A stretch of DNA of 64,000 nucleotides from Gammaproteobacteria bacterium (GTDB lineage Bacteria; Pseudomonadota; Gammaproteobacteria; Coxiellales; Coxiellaceae), in the NCBI GenBank assembly GCA_030425685.1, contig JAUIAD010000005.1:1-64000 (forward strand). The letters are read 5' to 3'. Within the stretch, counting starts at the first letter, position 1; every line of letters starts with the position of its first letter. The notes under the pieces were generated by a model. The model was not told the DNA's origin. It did not search any database and saw only the letters and a program-made list of their open reading frames with translations. This document shows, piece after piece, positions 30,031 through 39,477 of this stretch. A program made the position numbers and the translations under genes.

Positions 30031-31068
30031 TCATTCAAATAATGCATTAACAAAATGCTCGGCGTCAAATGGTCTTAGGTCATCAATCTGCTCACCGACA
30101 CCAATAAAGCGGATGGGGAGTTTCATTTTTTCAGCAATGGCAAAAATAATACCACCTTTAGCGGTGCCATCGAGTTTGGTCACGCTGATGCTGTTAAGCT
30201 TAATCGCTTCGTGGAACTGTTCTGCTTGGGTGAGCGCATTTTGCCCTATGCTGGCATCGAGAATTAGCATCGTTTCATGGGGGGCGTTGGCATCCAGTTT
30301 GCCCATCACGCGTTTGATTTTTTCTAGTTCGTTCATTAAGTGTGATTGGGTGTGAAGCCGGCCGGCGGTGTCTGCGATGAGAATATCGTATTTCCTCGCC
30401 TTTGCTGCTTCCATCGCATCGTAAATAACGGAGGCGCTATCTGAGCCCGCTTGCTGGGCGATAACAGGGACGTCATTGCGTTCACCCCAGACTTGTAGTT
30501 GCTCCACAGCAGCGGCGCGAAAGGTGTCTCCGGCGGCGAGCATAACGCTTTTGCCTTGCTGTTTGTAGTAGTTTGCTAGTTTGGCGATGCTGGTTGTTTT
30601 ACCAGAGCCATTTACCCCGACCATTAAAATTGCAAAAGGCGAGTCGCTGTCAGGAATGTCTAGGGCATGTGAGCAGGGTGTTAAAATGTTTAATAGTTGC
30701 TCACGGAGAGCGGCGATGAGGGCTTCACTGTCGCCCAAAGTTTTGCGTTTTACTTGCTCAGTTAAATGGCTCAAAATGCGAGTTGTTGCTTCAGCACCGA
30801 CATCCGCCAATAGCAGCGTTGTTTCGAGTTCTTCAAAGAGATCATCATCAATCGTTTTCTTGCCGAGGGCGAGCGTGGCAATGCCTTCCGTTAGGCTTGA
30901 ACGTGTGCGTTTGAGACCGTGGCGTAAGCGACTGAACCAGCCCTTTTTTTTAGGTTCTTCTTCTTTTACAGATGTTTCTTCCTTTGCTGGTATTTCTTGC
31001 GGGGCTTGATTTTCTGTTTCTTCATTATTTTTTTTTGTCTTTTTTTTGGATTTGGAGAAACCAAACAT
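30031..31068 (-). CDS. ftsY: Signal recognition particle receptor FtsY
   Basis: The SRP receptor GTPase at the inner membrane. A charged Lys/Glu-rich N-terminal region (about 1-45) precedes the NG domain, with G1 GVNGSGKTTSIAKLAN, DTAGRL and TKLDGTAKGG. Its 345 residues are slightly short, because the acidic leader is brief. It is the first gene of ftsY-ftsE-ftsX. Confidence 0.96.
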   Translation of the reverse strand: MFGFSKSKKKTKKNNEETENQAPQEIPAKEETSVKEEEPKKKGWFSRLRHGLKRTRSSLTEGIATLALGKKTIDDDLFEELETTLLLADVGAEATTRILSHLTEQVKRKTLGDSEALIAALREQLLNILTPCSHALDIPDSDSPFAILMVGVNGSGKTTSIAKLANYYKQQGKSVMLAAGDTFRAAAVEQLQVWGERNDVPVIAQQAGSDSASVIYDAMEAAKARKYDILIADTAGRLHTQSHLMNELEKIKRVMGKLDANAPHETMLILDASIGQNALTQAEQFHEAIKLNSISVTKLDGTAKGGIIFAIAEKMKLPIRFIGVGEQIDDLRPFDAEHFVNALFE

Positions 31069-31204
31069 GTGCTTGACCTTTTCATCAGTTTTTTAGTTAG
31101 GGCGATTCTAGCATGATTGCTGTAGGGTGAATATATGTAGGACACCGCCTACTGATGGATGGTTCTTGGTTGCTGTTTTGGGGGGTGGAGGTTAAGCTAG
31201 CCAG

Positions 31205-31222
31205 TAACGCCAGTTGGCGTTA
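31205..31222. promoter_or_regulatory. Hairpin-forming palindrome upstream of the M16 peptidase operon
   Basis: TAACGCCA and TGGCGTTA form an 8-bp perfect stem around GT, about 35 bases before the first M16 gene start. It could be an operator or a leader hairpin. No T-run follows. Confidence 0.4.
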
Positions 31223-31257
31223 GCTCGTGACTAACTAGTTACAATGAAAGGAGTTCT

Positions 31258-32595
31258 ATGTTGAAAATGATGTTGCAGCGGCTCATTTGGGCATGCCTTA
31301 TTCTTACAATACCACATCTTGTTTTTGCCTCGCAGGTGCAGGAGGTGACGTTAAAAAATGGCTTGAAGGTGTTAATCAAAGAGGATCATCGTGCGCCGGT
31401 GGTGTTTACCTCCATTTGGTATAAAGTGGGTGGCAGTTATGAACACAGTGGTATTACCGGAATTTCACATGTGATGGAACATATGATGTTTCGTGGTACG
31501 CGCCGTTTTCCTGCTGGCACTTTAGAAAGAATGGTCAGTAGGGTCGGGGGGCAACAAAATGCGATGACGAGTAATGACAGTACGATTTATTATCAAGTGT
31601 TGCCAGCGTCAAAACTTGAGTTAGCCTTTAAGCTTGAAGCTGATCGTATGCACAACTTAATTATTGATAAAGAAAAGTTTGCTAAAGAAATACAAGTCGT
31701 GATGGAAGAGCGGCGTATGCGTTTTGATAATAATCCACAAGCGCTGATGTGGGAGCGCTTTATGGCAGCAGCGCATGTGAATAATCCTTATCATCACCAA
31801 GCGATAGGGTGGATGACGGATTTAATAAATATGACGGCGGAAAATGTTCGTCAGTGGTATCAAAAGTGGTACACGCCGAATAACGCTATTGTAGTGGTGG
31901 TGGGTGATGTCAATGCGGCTCATGTTATTCAACTTGCCAAAAAATATTATGGTGCTGTTCCATTTCGTAAAGTACCAACCTTAAAACCGCGGCGGGAAGT
32001 GGCGCCCCTTGGTGTTAACGTTGTCCATGTTTATTTGCCGGCTAAATTACCGTTGTTAATGATGGGCTATCAAACGCCAACATTAACCACCGCAAAAGAA
32101 AAGTGGGAGCCCTATGCTTTAGATGTGTTGTCGGCAATACTGGGTGGTACTGACAGCTCTCGCTTGGTCAGTGATTTAGTGCGTAATCAACAGATAGCTA
32201 GTTATGTCAGCGTTAGTTATGATCCTTTTAATTTGCATGGAAATCTATTAACTATTTCTGCTGTGCCTGCTGCTGGCCATTCAGTCAAATCTTTGAAAAA
32301 GGCAATTGTTGCTGAATTGGTGCAACTAACAAAGCAGCCTGTGGATAAAAAAGAGCTTGCACGTATTAAAGCACAAATTATTGCGGGCAGGGTGTTTGAA
32401 AAGGATTCTTTGCGTGCGCAGGCCTTTAATTTAGGCACCCCCGAAGTGGTTGGTATGCCTTGGCAAGTGGGTGAGAATTATTGGGAGAAGGTTTCGAAGA
32501 TTACAGCGGAGCAGGTGCAAAAAGTTGCAGCAAAATATTTATCAGCACACCGTTTAACGGTGGGGATTTTACATCCACAAAGGAGTAAGCGATGA
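31258..32595 (+). CDS. M16 zinc peptidase, catalytic subunit (PqqL/insulinase-like)
   Basis: A periplasmic processing protease. A signal peptide (about 1-24, ending VFAS) is followed by the inverted zinc motif HVMEH (residues 71-75) and the distal glutamate region EIQVVMEERRMRFDNNP. Its 445 residues fit the two-domain bacterial M16B group. AAAGGAG lies before the ATG. Its stop overlaps the next gene by 4 bp, and that gene lacks the zinc motif, the usual active/inactive pair. Confidence 0.92.
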   Translation: MLKMMLQRLIWACLILTIPHLVFASQVQEVTLKNGLKVLIKEDHRAPVVFTSIWYKVGGSYEHSGITGISHVMEHMMFRGTRRFPAGTLERMVSRVGGQQNAMTSNDSTIYYQVLPASKLELAFKLEADRMHNLIIDKEKFAKEIQVVMEERRMRFDNNPQALMWERFMAAAHVNNPYHHQAIGWMTDLINMTAENVRQWYQKWYTPNNAIVVVVGDVNAAHVIQLAKKYYGAVPFRKVPTLKPRREVAPLGVNVVHVYLPAKLPLLMMGYQTPTLTTAKEKWEPYALDVLSAILGGTDSSRLVSDLVRNQQIASYVSVSYDPFNLHGNLLTISAVPAAGHSVKSLKKAIVAELVQLTKQPVDKKELARIKAQIIAGRVFEKDSLRAQAFNLGTPEVVGMPWQVGENYWEKVSKITAEQVQKVAAKYLSAHRLTVGILHPQRSKR

Positions 32596-33953
32596 GATCA
32601 TATACTGTTTTATTTAAAAAAGTACTATCAATTATTTTTTGCTTGCTGTTAACTGTGTTGTCGCCGTTATCATTGGCAGCAAAGAAACCCTCTTGGTTTA
32701 AAATTCAATATTGGAAAACGGATAATGGTGTCAAGGTGTACTTTGTGCAGCGTTATGAGGTTCCTATGCTGGATGCTGAGGTCGTGTTTGCTGCCGGGTC
32801 TTCTTATGATAAGAAAAAATGGGGGGTTGCTTATTTAACCTCGCAGATGTTGGCTGAAGGGACAAAGACAAGTAGTGCAAATGTTATTTCTGAAAAATTT
32901 GATGGCGTTGGTGCTTTGTATGGAGCGTCAGCCGATCGTGATATGGCGGGTTGTTCTTTGCGCACCGTGGTGCGTGATGGGTTTTTAGATCAAGCGTTAG
33001 CAAACTATGTTGATGTCTTGTCTCATCCGGCTTTTAGCGAAAAAGCGTTGGCGCGTGTTAAAAACCAACAGCTTGATCAAATTAAAATTCAGCTGCAGGA
33101 CCCTATGAAGATTGCCAGTGATCGATTTTCGCAAACGATTTATAAAGGTCTTCCCTATGGGCATCCTACTTTAGGTACGCTGCAGTCTGTTTCATCATTG
33201 ACGCGTGATGACGTTGCCGCTTTTTATAAGCGCTATTATGTTGCCGCCAATGCTAAAATTATTTTAGTCGGTGATTTAACTTTGGATAAGGCGAAAACCA
33301 TTGCTAATGAAATTGCTAGTCAGTTGCCGCAAGGTAAGCCGGCGGAAAAGTTAGCTCTTGCGCCGCGCGATCAAAAAGGACAAAAGGTGTTTGTTAATTT
33401 TCCGGCGAAGCAGAATGCTATATTGCTTGGTATGGTAGGTATTACGCGCCGATATCCTGGGTATTATTCGTTGGTTGTCGGTAATCATGTGTTGGGTGGT
33501 TTGCCAATGAGCTCTTTATTATTTGAGAAAGTAAGAAATGAGAGAGGGTTAACATACTCTGTCTATAGTTATTTTATGCCATTAAAGTTGCGCGGGCCTT
33601 TTTTAATTTCTTTGCAAACACGTTCAACACAAGCTAAAAAAGCGGAAGATGTTACGGTTGATGTGTTAAAAGACTTTTTGCAAAATGGACCTACAGAAAA
33701 ACAATTAAAGGCGGCTAAGCAAAATATTCTTGGTAGCTTTCCGATACGTCTTTCTACCAATAAAAGTGTGATAGGCAATGTTGTTAATATTGCATTTTAT
33801 AATTTGCCCTTAGATTACCTGGATGCCTATCCTGAGCATGTTAAAAAAGTTACGGTTGCTAGTGTTAAAAAAGCGTTTGCTAATACAGTGCACTTGTCTC
33901 AACTGACGCGTGTTGAGGTTGGTGTTAAGGCAGGAGCGGGAAATCATGGTTGA
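32592..33953 (+). CDS. M16 peptidase-like protein, non-catalytic partner
   Basis: A 453-residue M16-fold protein with a signal peptide (about 10-30, ending SLAA). The position of the HxxEH motif reads VAYLTSQML, so zinc ligands and catalytic glutamate are missing. The C-terminal part keeps the family feature RNERGLTYSVYSY. It probably forms a heterodimer with the product of the overlapping upstream gene, as in mitochondrial processing peptidase pairs. rsmD begins inside its last codons. Confidence 0.9.
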   Translation: MRSYTVLFKKVLSIIFCLLLTVLSPLSLAAKKPSWFKIQYWKTDNGVKVYFVQRYEVPMLDAEVVFAAGSSYDKKKWGVAYLTSQMLAEGTKTSSANVISEKFDGVGALYGASADRDMAGCSLRTVVRDGFLDQALANYVDVLSHPAFSEKALARVKNQQLDQIKIQLQDPMKIASDRFSQTIYKGLPYGHPTLGTLQSVSSLTRDDVAAFYKRYYVAANAKIILVGDLTLDKAKTIANEIASQLPQGKPAEKLALAPRDQKGQKVFVNFPAKQNAILLGMVGITRRYPGYYSLVVGNHVLGGLPMSSLLFEKVRNERGLTYSVYSYFMPLKLRGPFLISLQTRSTQAKKAEDVTVDVLKDFLQNGPTEKQLKAAKQNILGSFPIRLSTNKSVIGNVVNIAFYNLPLDYLDAYPEHVKKVTVASVKKAFANTVHLSQLTRVEVGVKAGAGNHG

Positions 33954-34515
33954 AAAACGCCAGGGGCGTGTAAGGATTATCGCTGGGAAGTGGCGCGGTC
34001 GAGTGATTAGCTTCCCAGACTCGCAAGGATTGCGGCCAACACATGACCGTATTCGTGAAACGCTTTTTAATTGGTTGGCACCTGATATTGTTGATGCTAA
34101 CTGTTTAGATTTGTTTGCGGGGAGTGGCGTTTTGGGGTTTGAAGCGCTTTCGCGTGGCGCCAAAAAAGTCGTGATGATTGATAACGAATCTAAAGTAGTT
34201 GCTGCTTTACGTCAAACGCAAGAGCAGCTACAGGCGGATAATGCTTTAATTATGCAGGATGAAATACCGACGCATCCCTTGAAGTTTAGTGACGCTCCAT
34301 TTGATATTTTATTTCTTGATCCTCCGTTCAAAAAGGGTTTGCTTGAAAAAAGTATTCGCTGGGTTGAGCATGGGAATTATTTACAACAAGAGGCTTTGAT
34401 CTATATTGAGTGTGAAAATGAATTAGATCCACTGCCTGTACCGCCACACTGGGAAATGATTCGTACCAAAAAAACAGCATCACTTTCATATTATCTTTTT
34501 TTACGTCAGGATTAG
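33946..34515 (+). CDS. rsmD: 16S rRNA (guanine966-N2)-methyltransferase
   Basis: It methylates G966 of 16S rRNA. It has an N-terminal RIIAGKWRGR, the conserved LRPTHDRIRETLFNWL, a SAM site LDLFAGSGVLGFEALSRGA and the catalytic DPPF. The ATG at 33946 is chosen because CAGGAG sits upstream and it gives the usual length (189 residues). A GTG 36 bases earlier is unlikely. It overlaps the M16 gene by 8 bp. Confidence 0.95.
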   Translation: MVEKRQGRVRIIAGKWRGRVISFPDSQGLRPTHDRIRETLFNWLAPDIVDANCLDLFAGSGVLGFEALSRGAKKVVMIDNESKVVAALRQTQEQLQADNALIMQDEIPTHPLKFSDAPFDILFLDPPFKKGLLEKSIRWVEHGNYLQQEALIYIECENELDPLPVPPHWEMIRTKKTASLSYYLFLRQD

Positions 34516-34523
34516 TTTTTTTT

Positions 34524-35462
34524 CTATCTGTTAGTTGAGCTATTCGCATTGAGTAGTTCTTGCAATCCTTCTTGGAGTGTATATTGAGTGGCAAAATTCA
34601 GTACCTTTTTTGCTTTGTTAGGATCGCCACAAGAATAGGTTGCTTCGCTGATACGCGCTTTTTCTTTGTTTACTTGTACAGTTGTTTTTGTAAGTTCTGC
34701 CAGGGTATCTTTTAACGTATTGATGCTGGTGGTGCGTCCGGTAGCAGCATTAAGAATCAGAGCGGTATCATGTTTTAATTGCATGGATTTTATTAAGAAC
34801 TGCACGGTATCTTTTACGTAAACAAAGTCTCTGACTTGTTCGCCGTCGCCATAGATGCTTATGGGTTTTTGTTCTGTAAATTGTTTGCAAAAAAGTGAAA
34901 TCACACCGGCATAAGGAGAGCTGGGGCTTTGACGGCTACCATAGGCGTTAAAAATGCGTAAGCAGACGGTGGGTATTTTGTATTGGTGTGTCGCCACATA
35001 GGCATAATATTCTGATGCTAATTTGTCGGCGCCGTAGGCTGATATCGGTGTTATTTTTTCACTTTCTAACGATGGGGTGGGTTTGCTATTGCCATAAACG
35101 GCACATGATGATGCGATCACGACGGGTATTTTTTTATTTAAATTATTACTGCTGGCGGCATTTAAGATGGTAACCGTTGCGCTGGCATTCACTTGATGTG
35201 CTTTTACCCAGTGGCGTGTGCTTTCAATAACGGATGGTATGGCAGCAAGATGGAAACAGCCATCGACTTCCTTCATGACCTTATTAACCAGCGGCGCGTC
35301 GAGGGTGTCACCTTTAATGAACTCGACTTGCTTGGCAAGGTTGTTGATATCACCATTTGATAAATTATCTAGCGCGATAACATGATGGCCTAAATCAAGT
35401 AAGGCATCGCATAAATGAGAGCCAATAAATCCAGCGCCGCCGGTCACTAGGTATTTAGTCAT
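34524..35462 (-). CDS. NAD-dependent sugar epimerase/dehydratase (exopolysaccharide operon)
   Basis: An extended short-chain dehydrogenase acting on nucleotide sugars. It has the NAD motif TGGAGFIGSHL, a catalytic YxxxK as YGADK, and SSCAVYG ahead of it. It probably converts a UDP-sugar precursor (4-epimerase type), but substrate cannot be assigned. Two in-frame ATGs (35471 and 35462) follow AGGAG. The second has the more usual spacing and matches homologue starts. It is the last gene of the six-gene operon and overlaps the glycosyltransferase end. Confidence 0.85.
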   Translation of the reverse strand: MTKYLVTGGAGFIGSHLCDALLDLGHHVIALDNLSNGDINNLAKQVEFIKGDTLDAPLVNKVMKEVDGCFHLAAIPSVIESTRHWVKAHQVNASATVTILNAASSNNLNKKIPVVIASSCAVYGNSKPTPSLESEKITPISAYGADKLASEYYAYVATHQYKIPTVCLRIFNAYGSRQSPSSPYAGVISLFCKQFTEQKPISIYGDGEQVRDFVYVKDTVQFLIKSMQLKHDTALILNAATGRTTSINTLKDTLAELTKTTVQVNKEKARISEATYSCGDPNKAKKVLNFATQYTLQEGLQELLNANSSTNR

Positions 35463-36861
35463 TTGCTTCATCGCTCCTATTTTTTCTTTTAAACGCACGC
35501 TTTAGTGCGCGGTAAGCGTATTTAAATGTACCGATGGTGGCACAGGTTACCCGGTATTGACGAAACCCCACCATTTCCAACAGGGAGTAAACAAATATCA
35601 TTAGTACATCCGATAATTTTTTGTACTGGTTAAATGTGATGATATTTATCATCATGGTTGCCATGGTTAAAAATGAAGATAAGCCAGCGCTTAAAATAAA
35701 AAATAAAATAGCGCCTTTAATATCAAGAAAGCCGCCTATAAAGCTGATATTAATTAACATATAGGTTGTAAATTCAACCAGTGAGCCAAAGGTTTCAACA
35801 AATAAATAGAGTGGGTAAGTGACTACGCCTGTGATGCCATATTTTGGATTAAAGCACATTTTAACGTGTCGCAGCATGCTTTTTATTATGCCATATTGCC
35901 AGTTGATTCTTTGGTGTGTGTAGCTTTTAAATGTCTTGGGCACTAATGTCCATGCGGTTGCGGTTGGTGCGAAGATAATTTGGTAGGGGAAGTTTTTATC
36001 GTGCATATGTTGGTGTAAGTGGATGACAATTTCTGCATCTTGTGCCGGGTTATTTAAATCAAAGCCTCCAACTGCAACTAATTCACGATGCTCGAACATG
36101 GAGCATGTTCCGGAGAAAGATAACGCTCCTTTTAATGTGTTAAGACCACATCGACCAAAAACAAAGGATCGTAGGTATTCGACACATTGCATTCTTTCGA
36201 TAAATCCTTTCGGCATTTGTGCTTCTACGACATAACCATCCTTTTTTTGACAATTATTAAGGAGGTAGACACTGCCACCAACCATGACAACATGATTATT
36301 AATCACGATGTTATGAACTAGGCTGCCGACGGCGTCGGGATCTATCATGCTGTCAGCGTCTACTGTCATTAGCAGGGGTGTGGTAGTGGCATTAACACCT
36401 GCGTTCATGCTATCGCCGGTGCCAGAGTGTACTTTGTCGATAACAGCAAGTGTTGGGTGCGTTTTTGAGACGTAGTATTTGTTTATTTTTGCTGTTTTGA
36501 TTAGGTTGGGGATGACGGGAGCTCTTTCTTCTAGCTGATATTTTTCTTTTAATAATGGTATTGTATTGTCAGTGGATCCATCGCTAATAACAATCGCATG
36601 TAGGCTATTATAGTTGCTGTTTAAAACGCTTTGTACGCAGTTTAGAATGTTGTCTTGTTCATTCCAGGCAGGAATAATAATGGTCACAGGTATGCTTTGT
36701 CGTTTTTCTGCAAAGGTGTAGTTTCTCCCCATGGAGATAAATTGAAATCGGTTAATGATGGCAGGGATTGCCGCAATGAGTAAATAAATATAATAAAAAC
36801 TGGTGATAATAAAGTAATATAAAATATAGTAATTTAGTTCTGAAACAATTTTCTCAATCAT
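35455..36861 (-). CDS. Processive family-2 glycosyltransferase (polysaccharide synthase)
   Basis: A membrane synthase of the BcsA/IcaA/hyaluronan-synthase type that polymerises and extrudes a glycan. It has an N-terminal helix (about 12-38), a GT2 domain with PAWNEQDN, DGS (94-96), the DxD motif DAD (168-170) and the acceptor-side acid in QDAE (274-277), then three or four C-terminal helices. The QxxRW motif reads QRINW (317-321), with Asn for Arg. It overlaps the HEAT-repeat gene by 4 bp. E. coli YaiP, encoded near YaiO, is a plausible analogue. Confidence 0.88.
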   Translation of the reverse strand: MIEKIVSELNYYILYYFIITSFYYIYLLIAAIPAIINRFQFISMGRNYTFAEKRQSIPVTIIIPAWNEQDNILNCVQSVLNSNYNSLHAIVISDGSTDNTIPLLKEKYQLEERAPVIPNLIKTAKINKYYVSKTHPTLAVIDKVHSGTGDSMNAGVNATTTPLLMTVDADSMIDPDAVGSLVHNIVINNHVVMVGGSVYLLNNCQKKDGYVVEAQMPKGFIERMQCVEYLRSFVFGRCGLNTLKGALSFSGTCSMFEHRELVAVGGFDLNNPAQDAEIVIHLHQHMHDKNFPYQIIFAPTATAWTLVPKTFKSYTHQRINWQYGIIKSMLRHVKMCFNPKYGITGVVTYPLYLFVETFGSLVEFTTYMLINISFIGGFLDIKGAILFFILSAGLSSFLTMATMMINIITFNQYKKLSDVLMIFVYSLLEMVGFRQYRVTCATIGTFKYAYRALKRAFKRKNRSDEAND

Positions 36862-37904
36862 TTGCTAGCCTCTTGTAACACATACTCTATTTCTGTTGTT
36901 CCAAGGCTATTTTTACTGTTACAGAGCTCCTTTAATTTATTAAGGCCTTCTTTGCCAATATCTTTTAGTGCATAGATGGCATTGATTCTTACCCATCTAT
37001 TGGAGTCGTTGATTAAGTTGACTAAGCTGTCGATGGATCTTGGGTCTTTTATTTTGCCTAAGCTTTTTGCGATAACGACCTTTCTTTCCCACGGGGCGTG
37101 ATCCAATAATTTAATGAGAAAGGGTAAGGCTAGTTCTTTCTGTGTGTAAGTGATGTATTTAATAGCTGACAAGCTTAAATTAATGGTGCTTGCATAGGCG
37201 TCTTCAAAGGCTATGCTAGGCGGTTTTTCAGCGGAGAATTTTAATAGGATTCTGTAACAAATATCCCGTGTGTAAGGATCATGTTCCTGTTCTAAACGCT
37301 CCATCACGATAAATTTTGTGCCATCGACTAGTTTTGTAAACACATGTAAATAAAGATCGTATGACTTTCTTCTTTTTTGACTGACTTGTGTGATGACTTG
37401 ATTAATTAACCCTTTTGTTGGCACGTTAGCGACAGCGCTATTTGCCTCAAGTGCCACGGTGTTATAGTTGCTATTTAGTAGATGTTTTATTAAAGCTTCA
37501 TCTTGATCATTCGCATATAGGTTAAAGGCTTTAGCGGCTAGGAAGTTGGCGTACCAGCCTTTTTTTTGAGCCTCTTTTCTTGCTAGCGGTAATATATGGT
37601 TGATAATAAATTCTTTCTTTTTTTCAAGCCAGGTGGTTGTTGGTGGAATTACTTTTATACTTGGGGACTGTATCGCTTTGATAAGGCAGGATAGTTTGTT
37701 CCACTTTTTATCGAATATCAGCGGTTTGATGTTGTTGTTTAATTTTATCAGGTAGGTTTCTATTTCTGCTGATCGTAGAATTTTCGTTTTCTTTCGCATG
37801 ATAAATATAAAGTATAAAACATAGGTGCCAATAATTGTGATGAGTATAAGCAGTATCTCCCCATAAATTATTGTTCTAAAAAAACTGTAGTTTCTTGGTA
37901 TCAT
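36858..37904 (-). CDS. Membrane-anchored HEAT-repeat protein
   Basis: One N-terminal membrane helix (about 12-33, YGEILLILITIIGTYVLYF) is followed by a basic segment and a helical-repeat region. The clearest HEAT unit is near the C-terminus (KVVIAKSLGKIKDPRSIDSLVNLI then NRWVRINAIYALKDIG). 348 residues. Such proteins act as scaffolds. Between an outer-membrane exporter and a glycosyltransferase, it likely bridges or regulates the synthase. The side of the membrane carrying the repeats is not certain. Confidence 0.75.
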   Translation of the reverse strand: MIPRNYSFFRTIIYGEILLILITIIGTYVLYFIFIMRKKTKILRSAEIETYLIKLNNNIKPLIFDKKWNKLSCLIKAIQSPSIKVIPPTTTWLEKKKEFIINHILPLARKEAQKKGWYANFLAAKAFNLYANDQDEALIKHLLNSNYNTVALEANSAVANVPTKGLINQVITQVSQKRRKSYDLYLHVFTKLVDGTKFIVMERLEQEHDPYTRDICYRILLKFSAEKPPSIAFEDAYASTINLSLSAIKYITYTQKELALPFLIKLLDHAPWERKVVIAKSLGKIKDPRSIDSLVNLINDSNRWVRINAIYALKDIGKEGLNKLKELCNSKNSLGTTEIEYVLQEASK

Positions 37905-37917
37905 GTCGTTGTCCTAT

Positions 37918-39477
37918 TTAGAACAGACCTTTTAATGCTACAAAGAAAATAATTTTTTTTCTCTTTTTATTGTTAGGAAAGGTTTCATCCATATATCCTA
38001 AGCCGAGATGCAAATACAGATCTTTTTTGTATATCGGCCACTGATAGTCTGCAAATATGTGCCACATCTTTATAAATACAAACCCTGCTGCGGATAGGTC
38101 CAATAAGTCAGGCGCCTCGCCAGCACCAGCGCTAACAGATAGGTAAGTGTTTGGAAAGGCAAAATAATAGCGGAATGCAGCGATGGTATAGACTACTGTA
38201 TCACCGTTTTGTGCTTGAAATATAATTGGCTTTACACCAAACCATTCACGTTCACCAAAATATTTACTTACCCATAAATAATAGGCATATAGGTTCAAGT
38301 CTACAATCTTATAGTATTGTCCACCGACGATAACATCAATATTTTTGGGCAGTAATAGGTGTGCCCTTAAGAACACTTGATGCCTTGGGAACAACGTCGA
38401 ATCAGAGTAGGAGTAACTTGCATGTAAATAGAGATGCTTGCCAAATTTTGGATACATTTGTACATTGTATTGAAAGCCTGTTTTGCCGACCCGTGTTGCG
38501 TGGTTTAGACGTAGTATATAGGTGTTGTTATCGGTTATTCTTCCGTAGTATAACGAGTCATATAACCAAGTTCCGCTGTCTGTTACGTCGGTTGGATATG
38601 ATTCATAACCAATAAAGTTTTTTCTTTTTTTTGATTCTCCGGATAGCTTTTGGTTAAGCATAAGATCAAAGTCTTCAACTAAATTTTTTTCTTTTTTTCT
38701 AACTTTTTCTTTTTTCATTTCTTTCGCACCTGCGTAGATAAGCACTTTTAAATTATTTGCTATGCTGTTGTTTGGGTATTTCTTTAATACTTTGTCTAAA
38801 GTGCGCTTGGCGTATATATATTCCCCAATGTCAATTTCTATAAGAAGTTTTTCGATCATCAGTAATTCATTGTTTGGTGATAGTATTAGCCCTTGTTTTA
38901 TTACGATTAGAGCATCGTGGAACTTGTTTATAGTTGTTTGCATATGAATTAACTCAAGTCTTTTGCCAATATTCTCCGGGTCTTTTTTCAGAGCTGATTG
39001 GGCTTTTTCTATTTTCTTTTTTTGCTTTTTGATGACGTTCTCTAATTTTATTATTATTTTTGTATACTCTTTGTTTTTGGGTTTGTTTATTTTCTTGAGA
39101 ATATTAACGGCTGATTGATAGCGGTCGATACTGATTAGTAACAGTGATTTCTGATAGAGTAGCTCTTTATTTTTTTGATCTTTTTTTAGTTTTTGTTTTA
39201 TGCTGTCTAGTTGTTCTTTTATCGTTTGTTTTGATTTGGGTTGAGGAATAAGTTCGCTGTAGGGTTCTTGCTTTTGTGTATTGTTACTTGCAGGCTGTTT
39301 TTCAGTTGCGCTTGGTGCTGCTAGGCTTAAAATTGGTTTTGGTAGTGCTATGTGTTGATATTTATTGGTTGGTGGAGCTAATGTGATGCTTGGTGTGGGA
39401 AGGCTGTGCATCTTCGCCATAGCAGGCAGTGGCAGCAATGCCATGCTTATGATGATGCGACTTACCTTCTTAACCAT
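37918..39477 (-). CDS. TPR plus YaiO-like outer-membrane beta-barrel protein
   Basis: 519 residues. A signal peptide (ending AMAK), a proline-rich linker, a TPR-like helical region (about 80-250, including DRYQSAVNILKKI), then a C-terminal domain of alternating aromatic strands ending in Phe (VALKGLF), which resembles the YaiO outer-membrane family. It combines the roles of a periplasmic TPR scaffold and an export pore, as PgaA or BcsC do. It follows the epimerase gene with an 8-bp overlap. Confidence 0.82.
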   Translation of the reverse strand: MVKKVSRIIISMALLPLPAMAKMHSLPTPSITLAPPTNKYQHIALPKPILSLAAPSATEKQPASNNTQKQEPYSELIPQPKSKQTIKEQLDSIKQKLKKDQKNKELLYQKSLLLISIDRYQSAVNILKKINKPKNKEYTKIIIKLENVIKKQKKKIEKAQSALKKDPENIGKRLELIHMQTTINKFHDALIVIKQGLILSPNNELLMIEKLLIEIDIGEYIYAKRTLDKVLKKYPNNSIANNLKVLIYAGAKEMKKEKVRKKEKNLVEDFDLMLNQKLSGESKKRKNFIGYESYPTDVTDSGTWLYDSLYYGRITDNNTYILRLNHATRVGKTGFQYNVQMYPKFGKHLYLHASYSYSDSTLFPRHQVFLRAHLLLPKNIDVIVGGQYYKIVDLNLYAYYLWVSKYFGEREWFGVKPIIFQAQNGDTVVYTIAAFRYYFAFPNTYLSVSAGAGEAPDLLDLSAAGFVFIKMWHIFADYQWPIYKKDLYLHLGLGYMDETFPNNKKRKKIIFFVALKGLF

